Of a stretch of DNA of 64,000 bases, positions 45,601 through 53,603 are shown piece after piece (positions within the stretch are counted from its first letter, which is position 1; each line of letters starts with the position of its first letter). Made by a program: the position numbers and the translations under genes. The notes below the pieces were generated by a model. The model did no database searches, was not told where the DNA came from, and worked only from the letters and a program-made list of their open reading frames with translations. The DNA comes from Aureococcus anophagefferens (Eukaryota; Sar; Pelagophyceae; Pelagomonadales; Pelagomonadaceae), in the NCBI RefSeq assembly GCF_000186865.1, contig NW_008705573.1, positions 116,257 to 180,256 on the forward strand, read 5' to 3'.

Positions 45601-46665
45601 CTAACCTCCCTCGAAGAGCTCGAGGATGATGCCGCCGGGGAGCTCGACGAGGACCGCGCCGGGGCCGCGGTCGAGGTAGGGCAGCGCCGCGGCGGCGAGC
45701 GCCGCGCGGTACGCGGCGACGTCCGCGACGCGGAAGCCCACGCGGTTGTTCATGAAGGCGTCGTAGGCCGCCATGTCGCCGTGCGCGGCCTCGAGGAGCG
45801 CCTCGACGTCCGCGACGGATCTGCCCGCGCCCTCGTACTTGCGGAACTGGTCGACGAAGTGGATCTGGAAGTCGGGCAGCTGCAGCCACTCGAGCAAAGC
45901 GCACGTGCCGTCGCCGTAGCGATGCGTCGACGCGAAGACGCCCGACGTGTTGTAGAGGTCCGCGCCGAGCGCGAGCAGCGCGTCCCTCCCGAGCGTCGGT
46001 GTCGTCGAGAAGAAGGAGTGGTGGCCCGGCCGGACCTCGGGCATCGGCGGCAGGGGATCCGGCGGCGGCATCAGCGCCATGTCCTGCGGCGCCGACGCGA
46101 GGGACGCGGCGCCCGTGGTCCGGCAGAAGTTGAAGGCCTCGGTCCAGACGTACTCGCCGCCCGCGCCGGACGAGAGAAATTGCACGGTGATCCCGTCGGG
46201 CACTTCGACGTAGAACGACGAGCTCCGCGTGACGATGGGCACGCCGTCGGCGACGAGGCGGTGCGACGCGAGGTCCATGTCGTCGACGTTGAAACAGAGA
46301 TGCCAGTCCATGAACCAGTCCCAGTGCTCCTGGAGGTCGAAACGGTGCGTCTCGTGGAAATAGCGCAGGAGGGCCGCGGCGCCGTCGGTGTCGTCGACGA
46401 AGTAGACGTCGTGCGACGCGTTCGCGTTCGTCGTGAAGCGCACGCCCGTCGCGGTCACATTATTATTCTCGCCGCCGTGTCTCGTGATGAACTCGCTCGG
46501 TTTGAGCTGCGTGGCACCAAAGTAGTGCGCCATGAACTCGGCGGCGCGTTGCGGCGCCGGCGTCGCGAAGGACGTGTAGGCGTACTCCATCGATGGTAAC
46601 GCGCCAGCTGCGACGCCAGCGACCACGAACGCGCACGCGACCCGCATCGTGCGGGACATCACCAT
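45601..46665 (-). CDS. Secreted VOC/glyoxalase-superfamily protein
   Basis: 354 residues from ATG 46665. An N-terminal signal (TMRVACAFVVAGVAAGALP) is followed by beta-alpha-beta-beta-beta units of the vicinal-oxygen-chelate fold: MEYAYTSFATPAPQRAAEFM, HYFGATQL, VYFVDDTDGAAALLRYFHET and HLCFNVDDMDLASHRLVADG, each with His or Glu candidates for metal. A second half (FNFCRTTGAASLASAP .. DFQIHFVDQFRKYEGAG) repeats the plan, then ends ELPGGIILELFEGG. Family enzymes include glyoxalase I and dioxygenases. Substrate unknown; a secreted or vacuolar location is inferred from the leader. It is convergent with DBP5, 14 bp between stops. Confidence 0.72.
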   Translation of the reverse strand: MVMSRTMRVACAFVVAGVAAGALPSMEYAYTSFATPAPQRAAEFMAHYFGATQLKPSEFITRHGGENNNVTATGVRFTTNANASHDVYFVDDTDGAAALLRYFHETHRFDLQEHWDWFMDWHLCFNVDDMDLASHRLVADGVPIVTRSSSFYVEVPDGITVQFLSSGAGGEYVWTEAFNFCRTTGAASLASAPQDMALMPPPDPLPPMPEVRPGHHSFFSTTPTLGRDALLALGADLYNTSGVFASTHRYGDGTCALLEWLQLPDFQIHFVDQFRKYEGAGRSVADVEALLEAAHGDMAAYDAFMNNRVGFRVADVAAYRAALAAAALPYLDRGPGAVLVELPGGIILELFEGG

Positions 46666-46775
46666 CACTGAGGAGTTTCAAGCGCGCCAAAGGTGAAGCG
46701 GCACATCACGATGGAGAGCATGTGAATGAGCTGTAGCACACGGATCGACGCGCCGTAGTCTAAAACAAACCGCAG

Positions 46776-47618
46776 ATGGGCGCCGGCGCCCAAAGCCGCG
46801 AGGCCGGCGCGGACGACGACGACCCCATGAGCTTGTGCCTGGACCCCATGGAGCCGCTGATGATCGCGCGGCTCGCCTGCGTCTGCCGCGGCCTCAACGA
46901 GGCGGCGAGCGGCTGCGCGGCGCTGGTCCCCGTGCGCGACGCCCTCCGGCGCGTCGACCCCGTCGCCAAGTACTGGAACCTCAGCCGGCCGCGCGAGCGC
47001 GCGCTGAAGCGGGCCGCCGGCCGCGCCGTGGGACTCGCGGCGGCCAGCGCGTACGCGCGCGAGCGCGACGAGCTCCTGTCCGTCGTCCAGTCGGCGGCGC
47101 GCATCGCGTCGCTGTTCCCCGATCGATTGGACGGCGTCGTCGCCTTCCGCGACGCCGCGGGCGCGCCCGCGTTCCGCCCCGGGCCGCTCGCGTTCTGCTT
47201 CCTCCAGCACCTCGGCCTGCTCCACGGCGCGACGGACGCGGGCTTCAGCTTCGCCTGCGCGGGCGGCGCGGTCGCCTGGGACGCGCTCGACTTCGAGGAC
47301 CCGGAGGCCGGCCTCGAGGCGAAGACCCGCGACGCCGCGCGCCGCCTCTTCGCCATGCTCGGCGACCAAGGCGACAGCCGGACGCTCTTCGCGTGCGACG
47401 ACGACGGCGTGCTCGTGCTCGCGTCGCCCATCGGCGGCTTCGCGCCCACGCGGCTGCCCCTCGGCGCGTGGCTCGAGCGCTTCGCGCAGCGGCTCGAGGC
47501 GGGCGGCTGCGCGGACTCCTTCCGCGACTGCGCGACGCGCGACTTCCCGAAGCGCGCCGCGGCCTACGCCCTCGCCCACGCCGCGGACTGGGACTTGGAG
47601 GGCGACGCGTATTTGTGA
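46776..47618 (+). CDS. F-box-like protein, possibly N-myristoylated
   Basis: 280 residues. The start MGAGAQSREAG has Gly2, so N-myristoylation is possible though residue 6 is Gln rather than Ser/Thr. PMEPLMIARLACVCRGLNEA resembles the second half of an F-box. The remaining sequence (LAFCFLQHLGLLHGATDAGF, LFAMLGDQGDSRTLFACDDD, GFAPTRLPLGAWLERFAQRL) has the feel of a SMI1/KNR4-like fold, but I cannot be sure. Function unknown. It is divergent from the VOC gene across 110 bp and tandem to the propeller-like gene. Confidence 0.6.
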   Translation: MGAGAQSREAGADDDDPMSLCLDPMEPLMIARLACVCRGLNEAASGCAALVPVRDALRRVDPVAKYWNLSRPRERALKRAAGRAVGLAAASAYARERDELLSVVQSAARIASLFPDRLDGVVAFRDAAGAPAFRPGPLAFCFLQHLGLLHGATDAGFSFACAGGAVAWDALDFEDPEAGLEAKTRDAARRLFAMLGDQGDSRTLFACDDDGVLVLASPIGGFAPTRLPLGAWLERFAQRLEAGGCADSFRDCATRDFPKRAAAYALAHAADWDLEGDAYL

Positions 47619-47752
47619 AAGCGTGAACTCAATGTCAGCTTCATCGGAAGCCATGTTGACATGCTCTCCAGATCGAAGCGCGCGGCTCTGGCTTCACGGT
47701 TCGGTGCGCGTCGCGTTGTCCACCCGCCTCGAGCCGTCCAAGAGTAAGCATC

Positions 47753-49018
47753 ATGGAAGCCTCATCAGACAACGCCGAGAGCCGGCGCCGCGTCATGATC
47801 TCCCTGGCTGTGTCGGCGGTGGCGCTGGTCGCCGCCCTCATCGCCTGGGGCGTCTCGTCGGAGGCCTGGCACGGCATGTCCTGGGACCCCGACTACATCG
47901 ACCAGGCCTTCAAGGAGAAGCACGTCGGCGACGGCCTCGGCTACTGCAGCGCGGACCGGCGGCCGCGGTACCGGGATGCCACGCTGAAGACGATCCACGA
48001 CGCGCCCGTGGCGTCGTTGCTCACGTACGACGAGCTCAAGGGCGAGCGCAAGTTCGAGGCGAGCGACGTCATCCATCTGGGCGACTACTTCTACGCGATC
48101 TGCGACTCGTCCTGGGCCGTGCTGCGCATCCACGAGTCGCAGCCCCTGCGGTCGGAGCTGAACCAGCACGTGGGCTCGCCGACGATGGGCTACGCCGAGG
48201 GCGAGTCGGGCTTCGAGGGCATCCTCTACGACCCGACGGCGTCGGGGCTCTACGTCGTGCGCGAGTCCGTCGACATCTCCGGCGACCTCGTCGACGACGC
48301 CCGGCGGCTCCAGGGGCTGCCCGCGGTCACCGACGATCCGTCGTACCACGCCGTCGTCATGGAGATCGTGCTCCCGCCCCCCGACGAGGACGGCGCCGAC
48401 TACGCCGTCGTCGAGGCCTGCCCCTCTGAGTTCCTCTTCGACGGCGACTCCAAGGGCTTCGAGGGCGCCGCGTCGCTCCGCGGCGCCGACGGCGTGTTCT
48501 ACCTCCTCGCCCTCTGCGAGGGCAACGACTGCGTGAGCGGCGACCGCGGCAAGCAGCCGGGCCGGGGCAAGGTCGTGGTCATGCGGCACCGGTCGTCGGG
48601 CGGCCCGACGGGCGGCTGCGTGTGGCAGACGGTGCGCGTGTTGGAGCTGCCCATCGAGGGCTTCGTCGACTACTCGGCGCTCGCGCTCCACAAGGCGACG
48701 AAGACTGTCGCCATCACGTCCCAGGAAAATTCCCAGGTCTGGATTGGCACGCTGTCGGGCGGCGACGACGACGCCTTCGACCCGTTGACGGCGGAGTTCG
48801 CGGACCTGGACGACGGTCAAAAGGTCCTCGACTTCCCGCGCGACCCCACGTGCGGCGTCTCCTACTGCAACGTCGAAGGCCTGGCCTGGGTCGAGGGCGG
48901 CGGCGACAACGGCACGCTGCCCCAGGTCCTCGTCGCCGTGAGCGACAAGATGAAGAAGGCCCAGCCGTTCCGCTGCCTCGAGAAGGACCAGTCCTTCCAC
49001 CTCTTCGGCATCCCGTGA
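47753..49018 (+). CDS. Type II membrane protein with SdiA-regulated/phytase-like propeller
   Basis: 421 residues. A signal anchor (VMISLAVSAVALVAALIAWG, ~14-33) leaves the rest outside the cytosol. The lumenal part has repeated blade-like strands: VIHLGDYFYAICDSSWAVLR, GFEGILYDPTASGLYVVRES, GFEGAASLRGADGVFYLLAL, YSALALHKATKTVAITSQEN and VEGLAWVEGGGDN. The pattern ..GFEGI..D....LYVV.E and VEGLA is that of the SdiA-regulated / esterase-like phytase propellers that bind Ca2+. Catalysis is not demonstrated. Ends DQSFHLFGIP. It is convergent with the cyclophilin gene, 27 bp between stops. Confidence 0.65.
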   Translation: MEASSDNAESRRRVMISLAVSAVALVAALIAWGVSSEAWHGMSWDPDYIDQAFKEKHVGDGLGYCSADRRPRYRDATLKTIHDAPVASLLTYDELKGERKFEASDVIHLGDYFYAICDSSWAVLRIHESQPLRSELNQHVGSPTMGYAEGESGFEGILYDPTASGLYVVRESVDISGDLVDDARRLQGLPAVTDDPSYHAVVMEIVLPPPDEDGADYAVVEACPSEFLFDGDSKGFEGAASLRGADGVFYLLALCEGNDCVSGDRGKQPGRGKVVVMRHRSSGGPTGGCVWQTVRVLELPIEGFVDYSALALHKATKTVAITSQENSQVWIGTLSGGDDDAFDPLTAEFADLDDGQKVLDFPRDPTCGVSYCNVEGLAWVEGGGDNGTLPQVLVAVSDKMKKAQPFRCLEKDQSFHLFGIP

Positions 49019-49045
49019 GATCAGGATCCTGTGTGTAAGTATGTG

Positions 49046-50130
49046 TCACCGTCGGAGCGGCGGAGGGTTCTCGAGGGCCGCGCGGCAGGCGTCGGCGGCG
49101 GCGGCGGGCTTCGCGGCGACGAGCGGCCAGCGCTTGCGGTCCGCGAGGTCTCGGGCCGCCGCGGCGTCCGCCGCCGGCGTCAGGAACAGCACCGCGTGGT
49201 CGTCGGCACAGGCCTCGGCCTCCTCGAGGGTCGGCGACGCCACGACGTCGCCCTCGAGGCGGCCCGCCTTCAGCGCCGCCGCGACCTTCGCCGCCGCCGC
49301 GGGCGGCCGACGACGAACACGCGGACGTGCGGCGCCACAAACACGTGCGGCGCGTTCGGGTGCGCGGCCACGGACGGCGGCGCCCAGTGGCCCCGGGGCG
49401 CCGTGACGCCGTCCTCGAAGAGCCCGCAGGCCGCCACGCGCAGGGGCACCGTCGGCGTCTCGCCCGTCGGCGGCGCCGTCGCCTCGACGGCGTCGAGCAC
49501 GTCGAAGCCGGCGATCACCCGCCCGAAGACGACGTGCTTGCCGTCGAGCTGCGGGCACGGCGCGAACGTGAAAAAGAACTGGGACGAGTTCGCGTTTTTG
49601 CCCGAGTTGCCCATGGACAGCGCGCCGCGGCCGTGCTTCAGCTTGAGGCCCTTCGCCTCGTCCTTGAACTTCTTCCCGAAGACGGACGCGCCGCCGGAGC
49701 CATTACCCTTGACGATGTCGCCGCCCTGGACGACGAAGCCCTTGATGTTGCGGTGGAAGGGGCATCCCTCGTAGGACAGCGGCACGCCGGAGCCCTTGTC
49801 GGCGCCGCGGTCGCCGCGGACGAGCGCGAGAAAGTTCTCGGCGGCCAGCGGCGCGACGTCGTCGAAGATTTCGACGACGACGCGGCAGTTGGGCTGCGGC
49901 TTCGCGCGGCAGCGGCCCTTCGACGACCACTCGTAGTCGTTGGCGTAGTGCTCGGGCACGGCCAAGATCTCCCGGCCACCCAGTTCGCTGAGCTTCTTGG
50001 ATGTGAGCGCGTACTTCAGGTCGTTGCACTCGACGAATTGGCACGCGCGCGCGTAGTCCGCGCGCGCGTCGTCGATGTCGACGTCGACGTAGGCCAGCGG
50101 ACGCGACGATGATGTTGTCTGGGCGGCCAT
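49046..50130 (-). CDS. Cyclophilin-type peptidyl-prolyl isomerase, C-terminal frameshift near 49300
   Basis: From ATG 50130, ~75 residues of extension precede a cyclophilin domain (VVVEIFDDVAPLAAENFLAL, CPFHRNIKGFVVQGGDIVKG, GALSMGNSGKNANSSQFFFT, CPQLDGKHVVFGRVIAGFDV). The catalytic Arg equivalent is in FHRNIKGFVVQGG and Phe in QFFFTFAP. The frame of the isomerase domain runs on into Arg-rich RRRRRSRRR and stops at 49270. The sensible continuation is in another frame (AAALKAGRLEGDVVASPTLE ... LENPPPLRR, stop 49046). One base appears to be missing near 49285-49310, or a short intron is used. The C-terminal domain is unknown. Confidence 0.75.
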
Positions 50131-50243
50131 AATAATAGCTCTTTTTAGCGAAGAGCTTCATTAACCTTACGTTGAACTTGTGGACGATGATGATGGCAGC
50201 CCTCGTCCGGCTGCTGATCCACCGTGATTGACGCCCGCGGACG

Positions 50244-51125
50244 ATGCGATGCACCCTCTGGATCGCGCTGCTGATCCACCGTGCGCTCGCGGACGATGCG
50301 GCCTACTCCGATGCGACGGTGGCGCGGTTCCGGAGCGACGCGGCCTGCGCCGTCGTCGCCGGCGACCCGTCGCCGTCGCGCTGCTGCCCGTCCTACGCGC
50401 TGGCGGCGTCGGACGTGCGCGGCGGCGTCGCGAACTTCGACGCGCTGTGGATCGAGGCGATCCCCAAGGCGGCCTGGACGACGGTGCGCGAGGGCCTCGT
50501 TCCCGCGCTGGCGCCGGTCGCGAAGGTCGCGACGCCGCGGGCCGAGGACCGCCTCGCGGGCTCGGAGGTCTGCCCGGCGCGCAACGCGACGGCCGCGGCG
50601 CGCTTCGTGCTCGTGCGCGACCCGCTCGCGCGCGCGATGTCCGCGTTCCACGAGCTCCGGCGGACGCGCCTCGGCCACTGGGACCGGTCCCGGGGGCGGC
50701 GGCACCTGCCGTCGCTCACGGCGAGCCGCGACGACTTTTCCAACGAGTCGCAGGTCCTGGCCGCGTTCTTCGCGGACCTCGGCAACGGCGTCCTCGACTT
50801 CGACGCGCACACGTGGCCCCAGTCGCGCTGCGTCGCGCCGTCGGCGGCGTCCGCGGCCGCGTCCGTCGTCGGCCGCCTCCACCGCGCCGACGCGGCCTGG
50901 CGCGTTTTTCGGAGCATCGCGGGCGTCGCCGTCGATTTCCCGGAGGCGCGGCGCAACGAGCGCCACCGCGGCACCGCGGACCACCGGCGGCGCCGCGCGC
51001 CGACGGCCTCGCTCCTCGACGGCGCCATGTGGGACGCGTTCTGCCGCCACTACCGGCGCGACTACCGCTGCCTCGGCTTCGACCCGCCGCCGGCCTGCGC
51101 GTCGCGCTGGGGCGGCCCCGCGTGA
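50244..51125 (+). CDS. Golgi sulfotransferase-like protein (carbohydrate sulfotransferase, HNK-1 type)
   Basis: 293 residues. A short N-terminal hydrophobic signal (CTLWIALLIHRALAD) is followed by a sulfotransferase_2-like plan. IPKAAWTTVREGL matches the 5'-phosphosulfate-binding loop (PK.G.T..). FVLVRDPLARAMSAFHELRR matches the 3'-phosphate site (.RdP..R..Sa). FDAHTWPQSRCV resembles the conserved H..pq..C segment. It would use PAPS to sulfate glycans in the Golgi; the acceptor is unknown. The Lys of the 5'-PSB loop is present. Ends ACASRWGGPA. It is divergent from the cyclophilin across 113 bp. Confidence 0.72.
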   Translation: MRCTLWIALLIHRALADDAAYSDATVARFRSDAACAVVAGDPSPSRCCPSYALAASDVRGGVANFDALWIEAIPKAAWTTVREGLVPALAPVAKVATPRAEDRLAGSEVCPARNATAAARFVLVRDPLARAMSAFHELRRTRLGHWDRSRGRRHLPSLTASRDDFSNESQVLAAFFADLGNGVLDFDAHTWPQSRCVAPSAASAAASVVGRLHRADAAWRVFRSIAGVAVDFPEARRNERHRGTADHRRRRAPTASLLDGAMWDAFCRHYRRDYRCLGFDPPPACASRWGGPA

Positions 51126-51256
51126 GTCGCCGGCAACTTAATTCGCAGCTCGTTGCACTTCTCCTTGAACATCTCGTTGACTCTTGGCCGCGGCGTATCA
51201 TCGGTGGGCTGCCACAGCGGCATTCGCATGGTGGTCGCGTCCTAACGGCCCTCGCC

Positions 51257-51916
51257 ATGTGGACGCGCCCGCAGGACGACGAGCTCGACGCCGAGGGCGT
51301 GCCCAAGTCCTTCCGGGAGACGATGAAGCAGGTCGCCCTCATGCTTGACGACGACGAGCTCTTGAACAACGCCAAGTCGAGCATCCACGACGGCCAGCAC
51401 TCGACGAGCTTCTCCGACATCCACGCCAAGTTCTTCGCGCACCCGGCCGCGCGGCAGAGCCTCGCCCACCAGCCCCTGCGCGCCCCGCAGAGCCGGCGGC
51501 TCGCGCCCCCGGAGCCGCGCGACGACTTCTTCGCCCGGCCCGCGACGGGCCACGTCGGCCGCCACCGGCCGCCGCCGCCGTCGGCCTTCGACCCGCCGAG
51601 CGGCGGCTACTTCCCCAAGGCGCGGGCCTGGCACCGGCAGCAGGAGGAGGCGCGCACCAACGGCTGGCTCCGGCCGCGGCCGACGACGGCGCAGCAGCTC
51701 AATTCGGCGCCGCCCTTCCAGTCGCAGCTCGCGCCCGCGGCGTCGCGCGACTACTTCCGCTCCCAGTTCGACGCCAACTTCGAGCCGCGCTTCGAGGCCG
51801 CGCCCGCGCGCCGCCACTCCGACGAGGTCGGCCGGCCGCGCGGCCCGCCGCCGCAGTCGGACCGCGACCGCGAGTTCCTGCGCGCGGCGCGCGAGCGGAG
51901 CCGGATGCGCCGATAG
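51257..51916 (+). CDS. Disordered protein of unknown function
   Basis: 219 residues from ATG 51257. It is strongly polar, Pro/Arg/Gln-rich, with short motifs only: DDELDAEGVPKSFRETMKQV, HSTSFSDIHAKFFAHPAARQ and DYFRSQFDANFEPRFEAAPA. No domain or membrane segment is seen. The first ~50 residues look helical; the rest is disordered. It could be a linker or cytoskeletal adapter, but this is a guess. It lies tandem after the sulfotransferase with 131 bp between them and 151 bp before the next gene. Confidence 0.55.
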   Translation: MWTRPQDDELDAEGVPKSFRETMKQVALMLDDDELLNNAKSSIHDGQHSTSFSDIHAKFFAHPAARQSLAHQPLRAPQSRRLAPPEPRDDFFARPATGHVGRHRPPPPSAFDPPSGGYFPKARAWHRQQEEARTNGWLRPRPTTAQQLNSAPPFQSQLAPAASRDYFRSQFDANFEPRFEAAPARRHSDEVGRPRGPPPQSDRDREFLRAARERSRMRR

Positions 51917-52067
51917 GGCGGGACGACCGTAAGCAAGAGCCGAGGTGATATCGTGTCTGGAAATCCGCTTCAACGCTGCAACTTTACCTGAAGTTACCCT
52001 TTTGCGCAAAGCATGGGTTACACATTTTGATCAAAGATGAGTGCCTGACAACGCGCTAGGCGGTCAC

Positions 52068-53600
52068 ATGCGTGGGACGAAGCCGCGCGCAAGATTAAAC
52101 TTGCGATCGATCGTTGTCACGGTGCTGCTGTACGCGGTCTGCGCCGCCTTGGTAGTGTTCCACTATGGCGCTGCGCCCGCTGCCGCGCCAGCTCCAGAAC
52201 GATGCCAGCACTCGCCGCGAAGCCGCCAGAGCCACCAGCAGTCGCCGCGAAGCCGCCGCCGCCGCCACTCGCCGCGAAGCCGCCAGAGCCACCAGCAGTC
52301 GCCGCGAAGCCGCCGCCGCCGCCACTCGCCGCGAAGCCGCCAGAGCCACCAGCAGTCGCCGCGAAGCCGGCGGCCGCGGACAACGACCGGGCCGTGCACG
52401 TCGTCTTCAGCACGGACTGCAGCGGCTACCAGCATTGGCAGGGCATCGCGCTCTGGTACGCGTCGCGCGCCGCGGGCCACGTCGGCCCGATCACGCGCAT
52501 CGCGTCGGGCTGCGACGAGGCGCAACAAGATGGCCGTATCGCGCGAGTGGCGCGCCGTCGACGCCACGGGCGACTTCCGCGCGCACTTCGCGCCGACGGG
52601 CGCGCTCAAGGGCGGCTACAAGTATTCGAACAAGCCGAGCGGCCTGTACCACTGGCTCACGCACGCGACGTTCGGCGAAACGTACGTCATCTTGATCGAC
52701 CCGGACATGCTCATGCTCAAGCCGCTCACCGTCGACGTCGCGGCGGGCCTGACGCGCGGACCGCGAAACGCCAAGAAGCAGTACGAGTTCGTCGACGGGA
52801 ACGGCGTCGCCCAGCTCCTGAGCGTCTTCGACAGGCCCGCGGACCGCGTCCGCAAAGGGCGGCCCGCGGGGCAGCACTTCGGCATCGGCGGCGTCTGGGC
52901 GCGCGCCGGCACGCCCGCGGCGCGGCCCTCCTGGGTCTCCTTCTCCAAGGCGAAGGTCTGCGGCGAGCGTGGCCCCTGCGTGACGACGAGCGCGAAGGAC
53001 GCCGACGACAAGTACGGCGTCGGACCCGTCTACGCGGCGCACGTCGACGACTGGCGCGTGATCGCGTCGCGATGGGTCGACGCGATGCCGCGCGTCCACG
53101 CGCAGTACCCCCAGCTCCTCGCAGAGATGTACGCGCTGACCATGGCCGCGGCGAACACGACGATTCCCTGGAGTCTGGTGTCGAGCTACATGGTCAGCGA
53201 CCCGAAGACGCAATCGCCGACGGAGGCCTGGACCTGGGTCGACGACCTCGCGAAGGGCGACCCGGGCGCCGTGTGCCGCGGCGCGACGGCGACGGAGTTC
53301 CCCGCCGCGACGCGCGACCGGAAGGCCGTCGCGCTGCCGAAAACGCTCCACTACTGCCAGCGCTACGAGCTCGCGGGCGTCTTCTGGGCGAAGCGAAAGA
53401 CGCCCCACGACCTCTTCCGCTGCGACCGCGCCCACCTCGACTTCGACGTCGGCGCGCTCATGGCCGCTTTGACGGCGACGGCGCCGCCGCCGTCGCGCGT
53501 CGACGCGCGGACCGCGTTCATGCTCTGCCACCTCATCCCCCTCGCCAACTCGTTCATCGACGCCTACAAGCGGGACGCGTGTCCTCCGCCGATCACCTAA
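52068..53600 (+). CDS. HPAT/SERGT-like glycosyltransferase with a compensated frameshift
   Basis: ATG 52068 starts a type II signal anchor (SIVVTVLLYAVCAALVVFHY). The family match then moves to another frame: from about 52200 it reads LAAKPPEPPAVAAKPPPPP repeats, then VHVVFSTDCSGYQHWQGIAL and ITRIASGCDEAQQ. Near 52530 it returns to the first frame with KMAVSREWRAV, GYKYSNKPSGLYHWL and ETYVILIDPDMLMLKPL. These match hydroxyproline O-arabinosyltransferase / peptidyl-serine galactosyltransferase (HPAT/SERGT): the GYKY.NKP...HWL and ILIDPDM segments hold the DxD-like metal site. The first frame stays open throughout, so an ORF of 510 residues exists, but its middle 110 residues are Arg-rich nonsense. 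Either sequencing errors, introns or a real compensated mutation. Confidence 0.75.
   Translation: MRGTKPRARLNLRSIVVTVLLYAVCAALVVFHYGAAPAAAPAPERCQHSPRSRQSHQQSPRSRRRRHSPRSRQSHQQSPRSRRRRHSPRSRQSHQQSPRSRRPRTTTGPCTSSSARTAAATSIGRASRSGTRRAPRATSARSRASRRAATRRNKMAVSREWRAVDATGDFRAHFAPTGALKGGYKYSNKPSGLYHWLTHATFGETYVILIDPDMLMLKPLTVDVAAGLTRGPRNAKKQYEFVDGNGVAQLLSVFDRPADRVRKGRPAGQHFGIGGVWARAGTPAARPSWVSFSKAKVCGERGPCVTTSAKDADDKYGVGPVYAAHVDDWRVIASRWVDAMPRVHAQYPQLLAEMYALTMAAANTTIPWSLVSSYMVSDPKTQSPTEAWTWVDDLAKGDPGAVCRGATATEFPAATRDRKAVALPKTLHYCQRYELAGVFWAKRKTPHDLFRCDRAHLDFDVGALMAALTATAPPPSRVDARTAFMLCHLIPLANSFIDAYKRDACPPPIT
52209..52370 (+). repeat. 57-bp tandem repeat (2.8 copies)
   Basis: Period 57 bp (19 codons) starting at 52209, 52266 and 52323, the last partial. 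It encodes LAAKPPEPPAVAAKPPPPP in the frame that matches the HPAT-like protein. A multiple of three, so copy-number changes keep the frame. It forms a Pro-rich stem between membrane anchor and catalytic domain. Confidence 0.85.
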
Positions 53601-53603
53601 AAC

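Noticed and set aside
49285..49345. A short intron in the cyclophilin gene (donors in the gtgtttgtgg area, acceptor gcgaag)
   Set aside because: The nearest options are only 29 to ~60 nt, with poor acceptor and no pyrimidine tract. A single-base error fits better, though it is not excluded.
52209..52370. Regular repeats that might suggest a CRISPR array
   Set aside because: Units are contiguous 57-bp tandem copies without spacers and encode a Pro-rich stem in a eukaryotic gene.
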